From contig JAKJER010000010.1 in NCBI GenBank assembly GCA_022705325.1, positions 1 through 64,000 of the forward strand: a stretch of DNA of 64,000 nt. The letters are read 5' to 3'. Position 1 is the stretch's first letter. The number at the start of each line of letters is the position of its first letter. The DNA is from Planctomycetota bacterium. GTDB lineage: Bacteria > Planctomycetota > Phycisphaerae > SM23-33. A program made the position numbers and the translations under genes. The notes under the pieces were generated by a model, which did no database searches, had not been told where the DNA came from, and worked only from the letters and a program-made list of their open reading frames with translations. Positions 40,631 through 51,010 of this stretch are shown here, piece after piece.

Positions 40631-42726
40631 GTCGGCTGGTCCACGATAATGCGGGCGTCAACGGCGATGGGCGTGGTGCCCTGGCGCCCGACCATGTAGG
40701 GGTTGATGTCGATTTCCTGGATCTGGGGAAACTCGGTGGCCAACTGGGAGAGGCGTTGGAGCCCCTCGCCGATGGCGTCGATGTCGACGCCCTCGTGGCC
40801 GTGGTCGCCCAGCAGGGCGCGGTAGGTCCGGCTGCCCTTGAGCATCTCGCGGGCCTCGTCGGCGGTCAGCGGGGCGAGGTAGAAGGCGGCGTCCTCGAGC
40901 ACTTCGACCATGGACCCGCCCGCGCCGAACATCATGAGCGGCCCGTAGTGCACGTCGCGGTGCATGCCCAGCACGACCTCGCGACCGCGCTTGCACATCT
41001 CCTGCACCAGCACGCCGAGGATCTCGGCGTCGCGGCGCTTCTTGGGGATGCGATACATCATGAGGTCGAAACCGTCCATCACCTCCTGGGGCGTCATCAG
41101 GCCCAGGCGCACGCCGCCGACCTCGCTCTTGTGGATGATGTCCGGCGACCAGATCTTCAGCACGACCGGGTAGCCGATCTGGTCGGCGAAGCTGACCGCC
41201 TGTTCGGGACTGGTCGCCAGCAGGCTCTGGGGAGTGACGAAACCGTACGCCTCGAGCGTCTCCTTGGCCTCCAGTTCGCCCAGCTCCCGCTCGCCCGTGC
41301 GAAGACGACGTTCCACGATCTTCTCCACCTTGCGCCGGTTCACCGGGAACAGGCGGATCACGCGCTTGGGGCGGTTGCGCCAGCGGGAGTAGTCGGCCAT
41401 CGCCTTCAGCACGCGGACGGCCGACTCGGGCGAGTCATAGCAGGGGATCCGGCCCTTGCGGAGGACCTGGATGGCCGTTTCGACCCGGCTGGAGCCCAGG
41501 AAGCAGGCGAGGATGGGCTTGTCGTGCCGGGCGGCGCGGACGATGGCCTCGGCCGTCCGGTCGCACTCGGTCATGGCGTGGGGGGTCAGGAGGACCAGGA
41601 CGCTTTCGACGTTGGGGTCGCGCAGGATGTGGTCCAGGGCGTACTCGTAGCGATCAGCCAGCGCGTCGCCCAGGACGTCAATGGGGTTGTGAATATTGGC
41701 GGAGGAAGGCAGAGAGCTCCTCAAGGCGTCGGTGGTGGCCTCTTCGAGCCGGGCCAGTTGCAGGCCCTCGCGTTCGATGGCGTCGGCGGCCATGATGCCG
41801 AGCCCGCCGGTGTTGGCGATGATGGCGACGCCGGGCCCCTTGGGCAGGGGCTGGTTGGCGAAGGCGCTGGCGTAGTCGAACTGCTGCTTGATGGACCCGC
41901 AGCGGATAACGCCCGCCCGCTCGAAGACGACCTCCCGGGCCCTCTCGATGCCGGGCAGCCGCCCCGTGTGGGAAGAGGCGGCCTCGGCGCCCGCGCCCGT
42001 CTCGCCGGCCTTCATGAGCAGGATGGGCTTGTCGTGACTGATGCGTTCGGCCTCGCGAACGAAGGCGTCGCCGTCCGCGATGGTCTCGAGGTATCCGGCG
42101 ATGACCTCCGTCTGCTCGTCCTGCCCGTAGTAGCGGAGCAGGTCGAGTTCGTCGAGGATAGCCTTGTTGCCGATGCTGGCCAGCTTGCTGAAGCCCAGGT
42201 CGATGGCGCCGGCCATGTCGATGATGGCGGCCAGAAGCGAGCCGGACTGCGAGAGGTAGGCGATCTTGCCCAACTTGGGAAGCATGCCGGCGAAGGAGGC
42301 GTTGAGCTTGTTAGCGGGTGAGAGGACGCCCAGGCAGTTGGGCCCGAGCAAGGTCATGCCGCCGGTGCGGGCGATCTTGACGATCTGCTCTTCGAGCTTT
42401 CGCCCCTCGGGTCCGGCCTCTTTGAACCCGGAGGTGATGACGATGACGGTCTTGACGCCCAGGGCGGAACACTGCTGCATCACGCCGAGGACGGCCTGGG
42501 AGGGCACGACGATGACGACGAGGTCCGGCGTCTGGCCGATCTCCCGCAGGTCGCCATAGCAGCGCAGGCCCATGAGTTCGTCGCAGGATTTGTTGACCGG
42601 ATAGATCTGGCCCTCGAATCCCCCGTTGACCAGACCGGTGAGGATCTCGTAGCCGACCTTCCCCTTCTGGCGGGACGCACCGACCACGGCGACTGATCGC
42701 GGCTCGAATAGTGAGGTGAGATCCAT
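40627..42726 (-). CDS. ADP-forming acetate/acyl-CoA synthetase (alpha-beta fusion)
   Basis: A 699-residue protein with CoA-binding Rossmann domain (SVAVVGASRQKGKVGYEIL), succinyl-CoA-ligase-like domains with the phospho-histidine loop EAASSHTGRLPG, and a C-terminal ATP-grasp domain (QIGYPVVLKIWSPDIIHKSEVGGVRLGL, GREVVLGMHRDVHYGPLMMFGAGG). It converts acyl-CoA + ADP + Pi to acid + ATP, or the reverse. It resembles Pat without its GNAT domain; the GNAT is on the next gene. It starts 5 bp after the deacetylase stop and overlaps the CoA-transferase-GNAT start (ATGA), so the three form a tight operon. Confidence 0.93.
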   Translation of the reverse strand: MDLTSLFEPRSVAVVGASRQKGKVGYEILTGLVNGGFEGQIYPVNKSCDELMGLRCYGDLREIGQTPDLVVIVVPSQAVLGVMQQCSALGVKTVIVITSGFKEAGPEGRKLEEQIVKIARTGGMTLLGPNCLGVLSPANKLNASFAGMLPKLGKIAYLSQSGSLLAAIIDMAGAIDLGFSKLASIGNKAILDELDLLRYYGQDEQTEVIAGYLETIADGDAFVREAERISHDKPILLMKAGETGAGAEAASSHTGRLPGIERAREVVFERAGVIRCGSIKQQFDYASAFANQPLPKGPGVAIIANTGGLGIMAADAIEREGLQLARLEEATTDALRSSLPSSANIHNPIDVLGDALADRYEYALDHILRDPNVESVLVLLTPHAMTECDRTAEAIVRAARHDKPILACFLGSSRVETAIQVLRKGRIPCYDSPESAVRVLKAMADYSRWRNRPKRVIRLFPVNRRKVEKIVERRLRTGERELGELEAKETLEAYGFVTPQSLLATSPEQAVSFADQIGYPVVLKIWSPDIIHKSEVGGVRLGLMTPQEVMDGFDLMMYRIPKKRRDAEILGVLVQEMCKRGREVVLGMHRDVHYGPLMMFGAGGSMVEVLEDAAFYLAPLTADEAREMLKGSRTYRALLGDHGHEGVDIDAIGEGLQRLSQLATEFPQIQEIDINPYMVGRQGTTPIAVDARIIVDQPT

Positions 42727-42731
42727 GGGTC

Positions 42732-43892
42732 CTACAATCCGTGATACTTGAACACGCAGTCCTTGACCTTCCGCACGACAGCGTCGAGTTCGGCGTCGAC
42801 CCGCTCGCGGACGGCAGGATCGACCACTTGCGCCCGGTCCCGCAGCCCGCCGACGTGGTCGGTGGACTCCAGCAGCACGCCGCCCAGCCCGGCCATCAGG
42901 TCCTGTTCGTCGTCGTCGCCGCAGAGGACGGACCAGACCAGGGCCCAGCCGCGGGCGGTGTTGTCGGCGTGGTAGCCGCCGCCGCCAACGGCCAGGATGG
43001 GCCGGCCGAACGCCCGCACGGCGTGGACGACGTCGGCATAGGCGTTGTTGGTCAGCGACAAGTTGACCAGCGGGTCGCCCACCAGGCAATCCATGCCGAC
43101 CTCCAGGGCGATGACGTCAGGCTTGTAGGCGCCGATCAGCGGCAGGACGACCTCGCGGACGGCCCGCAGGTACGCCCCGTCATACGTGCCGACCGGAAGG
43201 GGGACGTTGACGCTGTACCCGGCGCCATCGCCCGTGCCGATGTCCTGCTCGAATCCCGTGCCGGGGAACAGCGTCCTGCCGTTCTGGTGGAGCGAGACGA
43301 CCATGACGTCGCTGCGCTCGTAGAAGGCCTCCTGCACCCCGTCGCTGTGGTGGGCGTCGATGTCCAGGAAGAAGACCCGCTTCCCCGCTCCAGCCAGGCG
43401 ATCGCAGCCGAACACCACGTCGTTCATGTAGCAGAAGCCCGCCGCCCGTTCGGCGTGGGCGTGGTGCATCCCGCCGGACGGGTTGAAGGCCACGTCCACC
43501 TCCCCCGCCAGCAGCAGGTCCGCCGCCTGCACCGTCGCGCCGCAGGTCAGGTCCGCGTACGCGTACATGTCGTGGAAGACCGGACAGTCGGCCGTCCCGA
43601 TCCCCATGTGCAGCGCCTCGATGGTCAGGTGCCCGCCGGCGGCGTCCTGCAGCACGTCGAGGTACTCGCAGGTATGGAAGGTCTCGAGGACCTCCCGCCC
43701 GGCTGGGCGGGGCGCGACTTCGCGCCGGTGCTCGCCGGTGAGCAGCCCGAAGGAGGCCAGGATCGAGCGGGTCCGGGCGGACCGTTCGGTGCGGAAGGGG
43801 CAGTCGGCGGGGTAGTGATAGCGTTCGATGTCCTGCGAGTGCAGGAAGGCCGCACGTACAGGCGGCTTCGGCTGTGAGATGGGCAAGGCCAT
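42732..43892 (-). CDS. Histone-deacetylase-family protein (AcuC-like)
   Basis: A 386-residue class I-type deacetylase, the same length as Bacillus AcuC. The catalytic set is intact: H143/H144 in GGMHHAH, zinc ligands D179 and H181 in DIDAHHSDG, D268 in GMDCLVGDPL and the transition-state tyrosine Y307 in GGGGYH. AcuC removes acetyl groups from the active-site lysine of acetyl-CoA synthetase. It lies 5 bp upstream of the ADP-forming synthetase gene in one operon with a GNAT protein, and near acs, which is strong context for such a role. The ATG 43892 was preferred; an upstream in-frame start at 43922 is possible. Confidence 0.92.
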   Translation of the reverse strand: MALPISQPKPPVRAAFLHSQDIERYHYPADCPFRTERSARTRSILASFGLLTGEHRREVAPRPAGREVLETFHTCEYLDVLQDAAGGHLTIEALHMGIGTADCPVFHDMYAYADLTCGATVQAADLLLAGEVDVAFNPSGGMHHAHAERAAGFCYMNDVVFGCDRLAGAGKRVFFLDIDAHHSDGVQEAFYERSDVMVVSLHQNGRTLFPGTGFEQDIGTGDGAGYSVNVPLPVGTYDGAYLRAVREVVLPLIGAYKPDVIALEVGMDCLVGDPLVNLSLTNNAYADVVHAVRAFGRPILAVGGGGYHADNTARGWALVWSVLCGDDDEQDLMAGLGGVLLESTDHVGGLRDRAQVVDPAVRERVDAELDAVVRKVKDCVFKYHGL

Positions 43893-43989
43893 ACCGTTCG
43901 CTTTCCATGCAGCCTGGGGCAATTGCGTTTGACTATACCGCCTGGCTGCCCCGGCTGCAAGATGCCCCGCCGCACCGGGGCGGGCGCGG

Positions 43990-44526
43990 TCATTTTACGA
44001 TCGCCAGGATCTCCTTGAACTTGGGGCCCTCGGCCCGCCCCAACAGCTCAAACAGGGCGGTCTCGACGCTGGTGACGCCCGCCCCCGCGGCGGCCATGCG
44101 GGTCAGGCCCACCGTTCGGTTGGCCTGCGTGCGAGACGAAACGATGTCGCCGACCACCTGCACGTCATAACCGGCGGCCAGCAGGTCCACGGCCGTCTGA
44201 TAGACGCAGACATGGGTCTCGATGCCGGCCAACAACACGTGCCGCCGCCCCACCGACTGGAGAGCGTCCAGGAAGTCCTGCTCTCCGCAGCAACTGAAGG
44301 CCCGCTTGGTCAGGGGCGAGCCGGTCAGCAGCGAAGCAATCTCCTCGACGGTAGGCCCCAGTCCGGCGGGGTTCTGCTCGGTATGGAGGATGGGCACCTC
44401 CAGCACCTGGGCCCCGCGGACCAGACGGACGGCAGATTGAATGAGGGCCTCCCGCTCGTGCATGGCGGGCACAAGCCTGGCTTGGAGGTCCACCAGCACC
44501 AGAACGGTCTCTTGCGGTTTGAGCAT
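43990..44526 (-). CDS. Isochorismatase-family cysteine hydrolase
   Basis: A 178-residue hydrolase of the YcaC type: D in LVLVDLQARLVPAM, K in LTKRAFSCC and the nucleophilic cysteine in LAGIETHVCVYQTAVDLLAAGYDVQVVGD complete the catalytic triad. The family hydrolyses amides or isochorismate-like substrates; the substrate here is not known. It lies about 100 bp upstream of the deacetylase gene and 66 bp after the kinase-like gene on the same strand, so it may be co-transcribed with both. Confidence 0.92.
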   Translation of the reverse strand: MLKPQETVLVLVDLQARLVPAMHEREALIQSAVRLVRGAQVLEVPILHTEQNPAGLGPTVEEIASLLTGSPLTKRAFSCCGEQDFLDALQSVGRRHVLLAGIETHVCVYQTAVDLLAAGYDVQVVGDIVSSRTQANRTVGLTRMAAAGAGVTSVETALFELLGRAEGPKFKEILAIVK

Positions 44527-44592
44527 GTTCTCGTCTCGGTATTCGATCCAGTTCGTCTCGGTATGCGATCCTGGCCGCTGAAGCGGCCAGGC

Positions 44593-45237
44593 CTATGTCG
44601 TGAACGGGGACGGGCGGCCGTCCAACTTCTGCCAAACGTCCCTGGGCGTATCGGTCGGGCCGACCGTGAGCGTCACCAGCGGCACGGCGAGCCGGCGGTA
44701 GTGGTCGTCCAGGGGGGCGATCCGCTGCTCGTACACATCGAGGCGCCGACGAACGGCTGACTCGTCGTCGTCGCGCCGGCCCTCGCGGTCGCCTCCGACG
44801 TTGGTGCGGATCCGCTCCAGGACCGCCTCCGCGGTGCAGGCCAGGTGCACCACCGCCCGAACGCGCACCAGCGAATCGACGTCGCGGGCCTGGGAGACGT
44901 GTCGCGGCAGACCGTTCAGCACAATCCACGCGGGCGCGGCGTCGCCGCGGCTTTCGGGCAGTTGCCGGATGAAAGCCTGAAGGATGGCGCGGGCCATGTA
45001 GAACTGTTCGTCTTCCAGCAAGGCGCCGCGGTCAAGCACGCCGGCCAGAAACTCCACGTCCGCGGCGGAGAGGCCCTCGATGCGGATGCGCCCGCTTGCC
45101 ACGTCGCGGAGTTGTCGGCCGAAGTCAAAGTGACGGACGGGGCGCCCCCATAGGCCCTGGCGGTGGATGAGATCGCCAAGCGGACTCTTGCCCGACCCGG
45201 TGGGACCCAGCAACAGGATGGCGTTGGCTTCGCTCAT
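44593..45237 (-). CDS. Adenylate-kinase-like nucleoside monophosphate kinase
   Basis: A 214-residue P-loop kinase: Walker A GPTGSGKSPLG, a NMP-binding region (HFDFGRQLRDVASGRI), VLNGLPRHVSQA in place of the usual DGFPR motif, and a LID-like arginine-rich part (RIRTNVGGDREGRRDDDESAVRRRLDVY). It is the size of adenylate kinase but divergent, so it is more likely an accessory homologue than the housekeeping Adk. Near an AMP-forming acetyl-CoA synthetase, a role in recycling AMP is plausible but inferred. A strong hairpin separates it from the upstream transporter gene. Confidence 0.78.
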   Translation of the reverse strand: MSEANAILLLGPTGSGKSPLGDLIHRQGLWGRPVRHFDFGRQLRDVASGRIRIEGLSAADVEFLAGVLDRGALLEDEQFYMARAILQAFIRQLPESRGDAAPAWIVLNGLPRHVSQARDVDSLVRVRAVVHLACTAEAVLERIRTNVGGDREGRRDDDESAVRRRLDVYEQRIAPLDDHYRRLAVPLVTLTVGPTDTPRDVWQKLDGRPSPFTT

Positions 45238-45282
45238 ACTCGAATCAACGCGACGGCGCGGCAGGACACCGCGCCCACAGAT

Positions 45283-45323
45283 AAGCCCCCGCCCCGGCCT
45301 GTTCTGGGCCGGAGCGAGGGCTT
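45283..45323 (-). terminator. Strong hairpin terminator after the OFA transporter gene
   Basis: On the minus-strand RNA, 17 nt beginning AAGCCCUCGCUCCGGCC pair completely (two G-U) with GGCCGGGGCGGGGGCUU around the 7-nt loop CAGAACA. It starts about 36 bp after the transporter stop. The U-tract is short (CUUAU). The covariation-like G-U pairs exist only in the minus direction, which supports function for the leftward transcript. The kinase-like gene follows. Confidence 0.7.
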
Positions 45324-45359
45324 GCTCGATTACTCTCGAACTGCGGGTTCAGCCGACAC

Positions 45360-46661
45360 TTAGGACTCCACGGCCTTGGGGACCGCTTCCATGTGGCGCG
45401 GGGCCTTGACCAGGAAGGTCGCGGCAGCGGCCATCAGCAGAAGAGCGATTGAGCAGTAGTAGGCGAAGGTGAAGGTCTTGGTCTGGTCGTAGACTTTGCC
45501 GGCCAGCAGGGCCAGCATGAACCCGCCGACGCCCCAGGCGGTGAAGACCAGGCCGTAGTTCACGCCGAAATTCTTCAGCCCGTAGAAGTCCTTGGTGACC
45601 GAGGGGAACAGCGACAGGTTGGCGCCGTAGTTCGCCCCGATCAGGGCGGACACGGCAGCCAGGACGAAGGCGTTGGCCAGGAACGTCTCGGATTGGGTCT
45701 GGCTGAGCAAGGCGATCAGCCCCGCCTGCAGGATGAAGCAGATGCACATGGTGGCTTTGCGCCCGATCTTGTCCGAGAGGATGCCGGCCAGGATGCGACC
45801 GCCGCCGTTGCCCACGGCCAGAACGGCCACCAGGATGAATCCCAGTTCGATGCCGGCCTGGATCTTCGCCATGGCGGCGAGTTTGGCGATGACCATGAGT
45901 CCGGCGCCGGCCCCACAGGCGTACATGAACCACAGCAGGTAGAACTGCCACGTCTTAAGCATCTCGGTGGGAGTGAAGTCTTCCTTTTTCTGCTGCGTCT
46001 GACTCGGCGCGGCCGTCGCGGCGGGTGTTTCCGCCTTGGCCGGGTCCTGTGGCACGAAGCCCTTGGGCGGAGGCTTAAGCAACTGGGCCAGTCCCACCAC
46101 CACGACCAGGAAGCCGATGCCAAAGGCCAGCACCGTCACCGGAACGCCGTAGGACCCGATGAGCCACTTGGCTAACGGGGCGATGTAGACGCTGGCCAAG
46201 CCGAAGCCGCTGACGACCAAGCCGGCGATCAGCCCGGTCTTGGCCTTGGGAAACCACTTGACCGCGGGCGGGGTGGCCGACGCGTAGCCGAAGCCGATGC
46301 CCGCTCCGGCCAACACGCCAAAGCCCATGATGAAACCCAGGGGCGTGGTGGTGAAGCTGGCCAGGATCATGCCGATACCCACCAGGATGCCGCCGATGGT
46401 GGCGACGATCCGCGGGCCGATGCGGTCCTGCATTCGCCCGGCGGGGACCATAATCAGGCAGAAGATCAAGCAGGCGATGGCGTAGGGCCAGGACTTGTCC
46501 GACTCGGTCCACTGCCACTCAGCGGGAACGCCCTTGCTGATGACGCTCCAGGTATACAGCACGCCCAGGGCCAGGTTGATGCCCATGCCGGCAAAGGTGA
46601 CCCGCCACCCGTGGTTCTCCGGGGGCGCCAGCGAGGTGTCCGTCAAGGATGCTTCACTCAT
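45360..46661 (-). CDS. OFA-family MFS transporter (monocarboxylate/oxalate-formate type)
   Basis: A 433-residue major facilitator with 12 predicted transmembrane helices and the OFA-family motif GIGFGYASATPPAVKWFPKAKTGLIAGLVVSGFG. A cytoplasmic Pro/Ala/Gln-rich loop (about 215-240) separates the two halves. Members exchange or import oxalate, formate, lactate or acetate. It sits directly downstream of acs, so acetate or another short carboxylate is the likely solute. The start at ATG 46661 has GGAG at 6 nt; the frame stays open upstream but runs through the hairpins after acs. Confidence 0.9.
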   Translation of the reverse strand: MSEASLTDTSLAPPENHGWRVTFAGMGINLALGVLYTWSVISKGVPAEWQWTESDKSWPYAIACLIFCLIMVPAGRMQDRIGPRIVATIGGILVGIGMILASFTTTPLGFIMGFGVLAGAGIGFGYASATPPAVKWFPKAKTGLIAGLVVSGFGLASVYIAPLAKWLIGSYGVPVTVLAFGIGFLVVVVGLAQLLKPPPKGFVPQDPAKAETPAATAAPSQTQQKKEDFTPTEMLKTWQFYLLWFMYACGAGAGLMVIAKLAAMAKIQAGIELGFILVAVLAVGNGGGRILAGILSDKIGRKATMCICFILQAGLIALLSQTQSETFLANAFVLAAVSALIGANYGANLSLFPSVTKDFYGLKNFGVNYGLVFTAWGVGGFMLALLAGKVYDQTKTFTFAYYCSIALLLMAAAATFLVKAPRHMEAVPKAVES

Positions 46662-46708
46662 GGTTTGCTCCATGGGGGCGGGGCAGGCCCGCCCAAACGA
46701 TCCCACCT

Positions 46709-46773
46709 CACGGCAAGCCGGCACATGGGCCTGCCGTGAGGCGGGCGAGTTTTCGGCCCGGTCCGGACCGGGC
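46709..46773 (-). terminator. Paired hairpins between acs and the OFA transporter
   Basis: Two structures lie in the 124-bp gap: a perfect 18-bp palindrome GCCCGGTCCGGACCGGGC (46756-46773) directly after the acs stop, and a stem with 10-bp arms CCTCACGGCA/TGCCGTGAGG (about 46706-46741) with further inner pairing. Neither has a clear U-tract. They may set differential expression of the transporter rather than full termination. Confidence 0.5.
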
Positions 46774-46785
46774 ATCAAGTACAGG

Positions 46786-48774
<1,989 letters not shown>

Positions 48775-48814
48775 AGGTCTTCCTTTCCTTTCGTCTATGA
48801 CAAAGACACTGACT

Positions 48815-48831
48815 CTGCCTGCTACAGGCAG
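48815..48831 (-). promoter_or_regulatory. Small hairpin in the acs leader
   Basis: CTGCCTG and CAGGCAG pair perfectly around a 3-nt loop, about 40 nt upstream of the GTG start of acs. It could affect mRNA stability or attenuation, but no U-tract follows. Confidence 0.35.
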
Positions 48832-49070
48832 TCATGGCTCTTGCGTCATCCCCAGGCCCGGACTACCTGGCGCCGGAGAGCTGCTCTGGCCGAGCAGCAC
48901 GCGTCCGCCCGAACTCGTTGCCGGGCGACGTTTCGGCGAGCGACCCGTCCCGAAAAGGGCTGCCGGCCGCCTGCTCGCGCCGGGTGGGAAATGCTCGCCC
49001 GGCGCGCCGGCCTGCGGGTCTCGCCCACAGGCACGACGAATCGCGAATCGGTATTGTGGGAAGACCAACC

Positions 49071-49090
49071 TGAATTGTCAATGCAATTCA
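49071..49090. promoter_or_regulatory. TGAATTG-N6-CAATTCA inverted repeat (candidate operator)
   Basis: A perfect 7-bp dyad with a 6-bp spacer stands out as an A/T-rich site in high-GC surroundings between the divergent acs and porin genes. The spacing suits a dimeric regulator. No transcription factor gene is adjacent. Confidence 0.4.
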
Positions 49091-49290
49091 CGCAGGGCCT
49101 CGTCGCGAACCGACCGCCGTGAAGCCGTCCGTCACGACGAACGGTTGGTTGTGAAATGTCATACGGATACGCCGGCTGGTGGTAATAGGCCAGTAACGCG
49201 TGTTTTGCGCTCGCTCATCATGCGAGACGGCCTTCACGGCATGTCTCGTGGTATCCAGGACTTGGCCTTGTGAAAAATACCATGAAATTC

Positions 49291-49319
49291 TTGACACCCC
49301 GATTCCGAGTCAGTATCAA
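49291..49319 (+). promoter_or_regulatory. Sigma70-type promoter for the porin gene
   Basis: A consensus -35 TTGACA (49291-49296), a 17-bp spacer and TATCAA (49314-49319). This is the best promoter match I see in the window and points at the porin gene at 49479. Confidence 0.6.
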
Positions 49320-49478
49320 TCCATCTTTGCTCGTCCGGCTGAGACGTGGTCGGACGCGCGAGGAAGCCGCCTTCGCTCCTATCGGGAGGGCACTGGAACT
49401 CTGGTCCCCCCCCCGCTCGGGGCGATCTCGCTCCGTCCGCAAACGAAGCCTCGTGGTCCTTTTTCTGTGGAACAACTG

Positions 49479-50894
49479 ATGAGAGAGATTCGATCGCACG
49501 CGTTCGTTCTGGCCCTGATCCCCCTGCTGTGCGCCCCTTGCCTGGCTGCCGACTCCAAGGACGTCGACGCCAAACTGGCCCAGTTCGAGAAGCTGATGGC
49601 CGAGCAGGCCAAGCAGATCGCCGAGCAGCAGAAGAAGATCCAGGAACAGGACCGCAAGCTGGCCGAACAGGACCGCAAGCTGGCGGAGATGGCCGGCCAG
49701 CAGAACCAGCAGAAGCAACAGGCCATCCGCCACGAGGAGATCAAGAAGGTCCTGGCGGAGATGAACGAAGCCGCGGCGAAGAAGGGCGAGCAGATCGCGG
49801 TGTGGTCGAAGCTGGACATCCAACTGTACGGGTACATCAAGGCGGACCTGTCCTATGACAGCAGCCGCGTCAGCACGGGCAATTTCGCCCGCTGGGTCGA
49901 TCGGGACAACGTCCGCGGGTACGACAGCCAGGGCAACCTGACGGCCAAGGAGACGCGCCTGGGCATGAAGATCAAGGGGCCCAGCAGCGACAACATCAAG
50001 ACCAGCGGAGTGGTGGAGGTCGACTTCTTCGGCGACGGTGCGGCCGAGAACAAGGGCGTGCTCATGATGCGCCACGCCTACCTCCAGATCGACTGGATCA
50101 AGGAGAAGTTCAGCATCCTCGCCGGCCAGACCTGGGACGTGATCTCGCCGCTGAACCCCAGCGTGCTGAACTACTCCGTGCAGTGGTGGGCGGGCAACAT
50201 CGGCTACCGCCGCCCGCAGATCCGCGTGACCAAGATCTTCGACGTGGCCAAGGACGTGGAGTGGAAGCTCGAGGCCGCCGCGACCCGCAACATCGGGGAC
50301 GCGACCGGCTTCCACCCGGTCGACAGCGGGGCCGACAGCGGGCTGCCCGTGTTCCAGGGGCGGACAAGCTGGACCTTCCCCCTGTGGGTCAAACCCACGA
50401 CGCTGGGCTTCTCCGGACACGTGGGCGAGGAAGAACACGACTTCGACAACCAGGACCACAACCGCGAGGTCAGCACGTGGTCGGCCAACATGGACCTGTT
50501 CATGCCCATCCTGGACTGGCTGGCGTTCAAGGGCGAACTGTTCACCGGGCAGAACCTGGACGCCTTCCTCGGCGGCATCGGCCAGGGCGTCAACGGCGCC
50601 GGCACGTACGCGGCGGAGGGCGTCCGCAGTTGCGGCGGCTGGGGAGCGGTGAACCTGGCGCCGTGGTCCAAGTGGCAGTTCAACATCGGCACCTCGATCG
50701 AGGCGCTGCGGAGCGACACCGTCGACGCCGCGGGGGCCCGCACGCTGAACCGGGCCATCTTCGGCAATGTCCTCTACGAGATCAACAAGAACACGACGGT
50801 GGGCCTGGAATTGTCGCACTGGCACACCGAGTACAAGGCGGGCGACGCCGCCGACGCCCTGCGGCTCCAGACCGCGTTCATCTACCGGTTCTAA
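49479..50894 (+). CDS. Outer-membrane porin with N-terminal coiled coil
   Basis: A 471-residue exported protein: signal peptide (HAFVLALIPLLCAPCLAA), a heptad-like coiled coil (about 25-95, AEQAKQIAEQQKKIQEQDRKLAEQDRKLAEM), then a beta-barrel starting KLDIQLYGYIKADLSYDSS and ending in LQTAFIYRF, with the C-terminal phenylalanine typical of barrels inserted by BamA. The layout resembles DcaP-like trimeric porins, in which the coiled coil protrudes into the periplasm. Likely solutes are dicarboxylates or other small anions, but this is a guess. A frame-open extension upstream is ignored because it crosses the promoter. A terminator hairpin follows. Confidence 0.85.
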   Translation: MREIRSHAFVLALIPLLCAPCLAADSKDVDAKLAQFEKLMAEQAKQIAEQQKKIQEQDRKLAEQDRKLAEMAGQQNQQKQQAIRHEEIKKVLAEMNEAAAKKGEQIAVWSKLDIQLYGYIKADLSYDSSRVSTGNFARWVDRDNVRGYDSQGNLTAKETRLGMKIKGPSSDNIKTSGVVEVDFFGDGAAENKGVLMMRHAYLQIDWIKEKFSILAGQTWDVISPLNPSVLNYSVQWWAGNIGYRRPQIRVTKIFDVAKDVEWKLEAAATRNIGDATGFHPVDSGADSGLPVFQGRTSWTFPLWVKPTTLGFSGHVGEEEHDFDNQDHNREVSTWSANMDLFMPILDWLAFKGELFTGQNLDAFLGGIGQGVNGAGTYAAEGVRSCGGWGAVNLAPWSKWQFNIGTSIEALRSDTVDAAGARTLNRAIFGNVLYEINKNTTVGLELSHWHTEYKAGDAADALRLQTAFIYRF

Positions 50895-50915
50895 ACGCGG
50901 GCCGTTCCCGACATG

Positions 50916-50955
50916 CAAAGCCCACGGACCCCTCAGGGGCGTTCCGTGGGCTTTG
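50916..50955 (+). terminator. Hairpin terminator after the porin gene
   Basis: A 13-bp perfect stem (CAAAGCCCACGGA / TCCGTGGGCTTTG) with a C/G-rich loop, 21 bp after the porin stop and before the convergent end of the Pta-N-like gene. It can act in both directions. It is also a copy of the recurring AAGCCC palindrome type. Confidence 0.7.
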
Positions 50956-51010
50956 TCGTTGGGTCGCGTGCGATCCGCGAAGCGGGCGTCGCTTCCGTGG
51001 CGGCCTATCA

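Larger units (their letters stand above)
48775..49478. other. Long divergent intergenic region between acs and porin
   Basis: No supported gene in 704 bp. It holds, from left to right, an acs-leader hairpin (48815-48831), a GC-rich block with an 8-bp stem GCGCCGGG/CCCGGCGC (about 48978-49006) and sequence pieces shared with the region before the DUF1080 gene, an inverted repeat TGAATTG-N6-CAATTCA (49071-49090), and the porin promoter (49291-49319) followed by a leader of about 155 nt. This is enough space for independent control of both genes. Confidence 0.6.

Noticed and set aside
48832..49091. Short open frames (60-80 codons) in the acs-porin spacer on both strands
   Set aside because: Several overlapping frames exist, none with a ribosome site, recognisable domain or consistent codon use. 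The segment is better explained as structured non-coding DNA.
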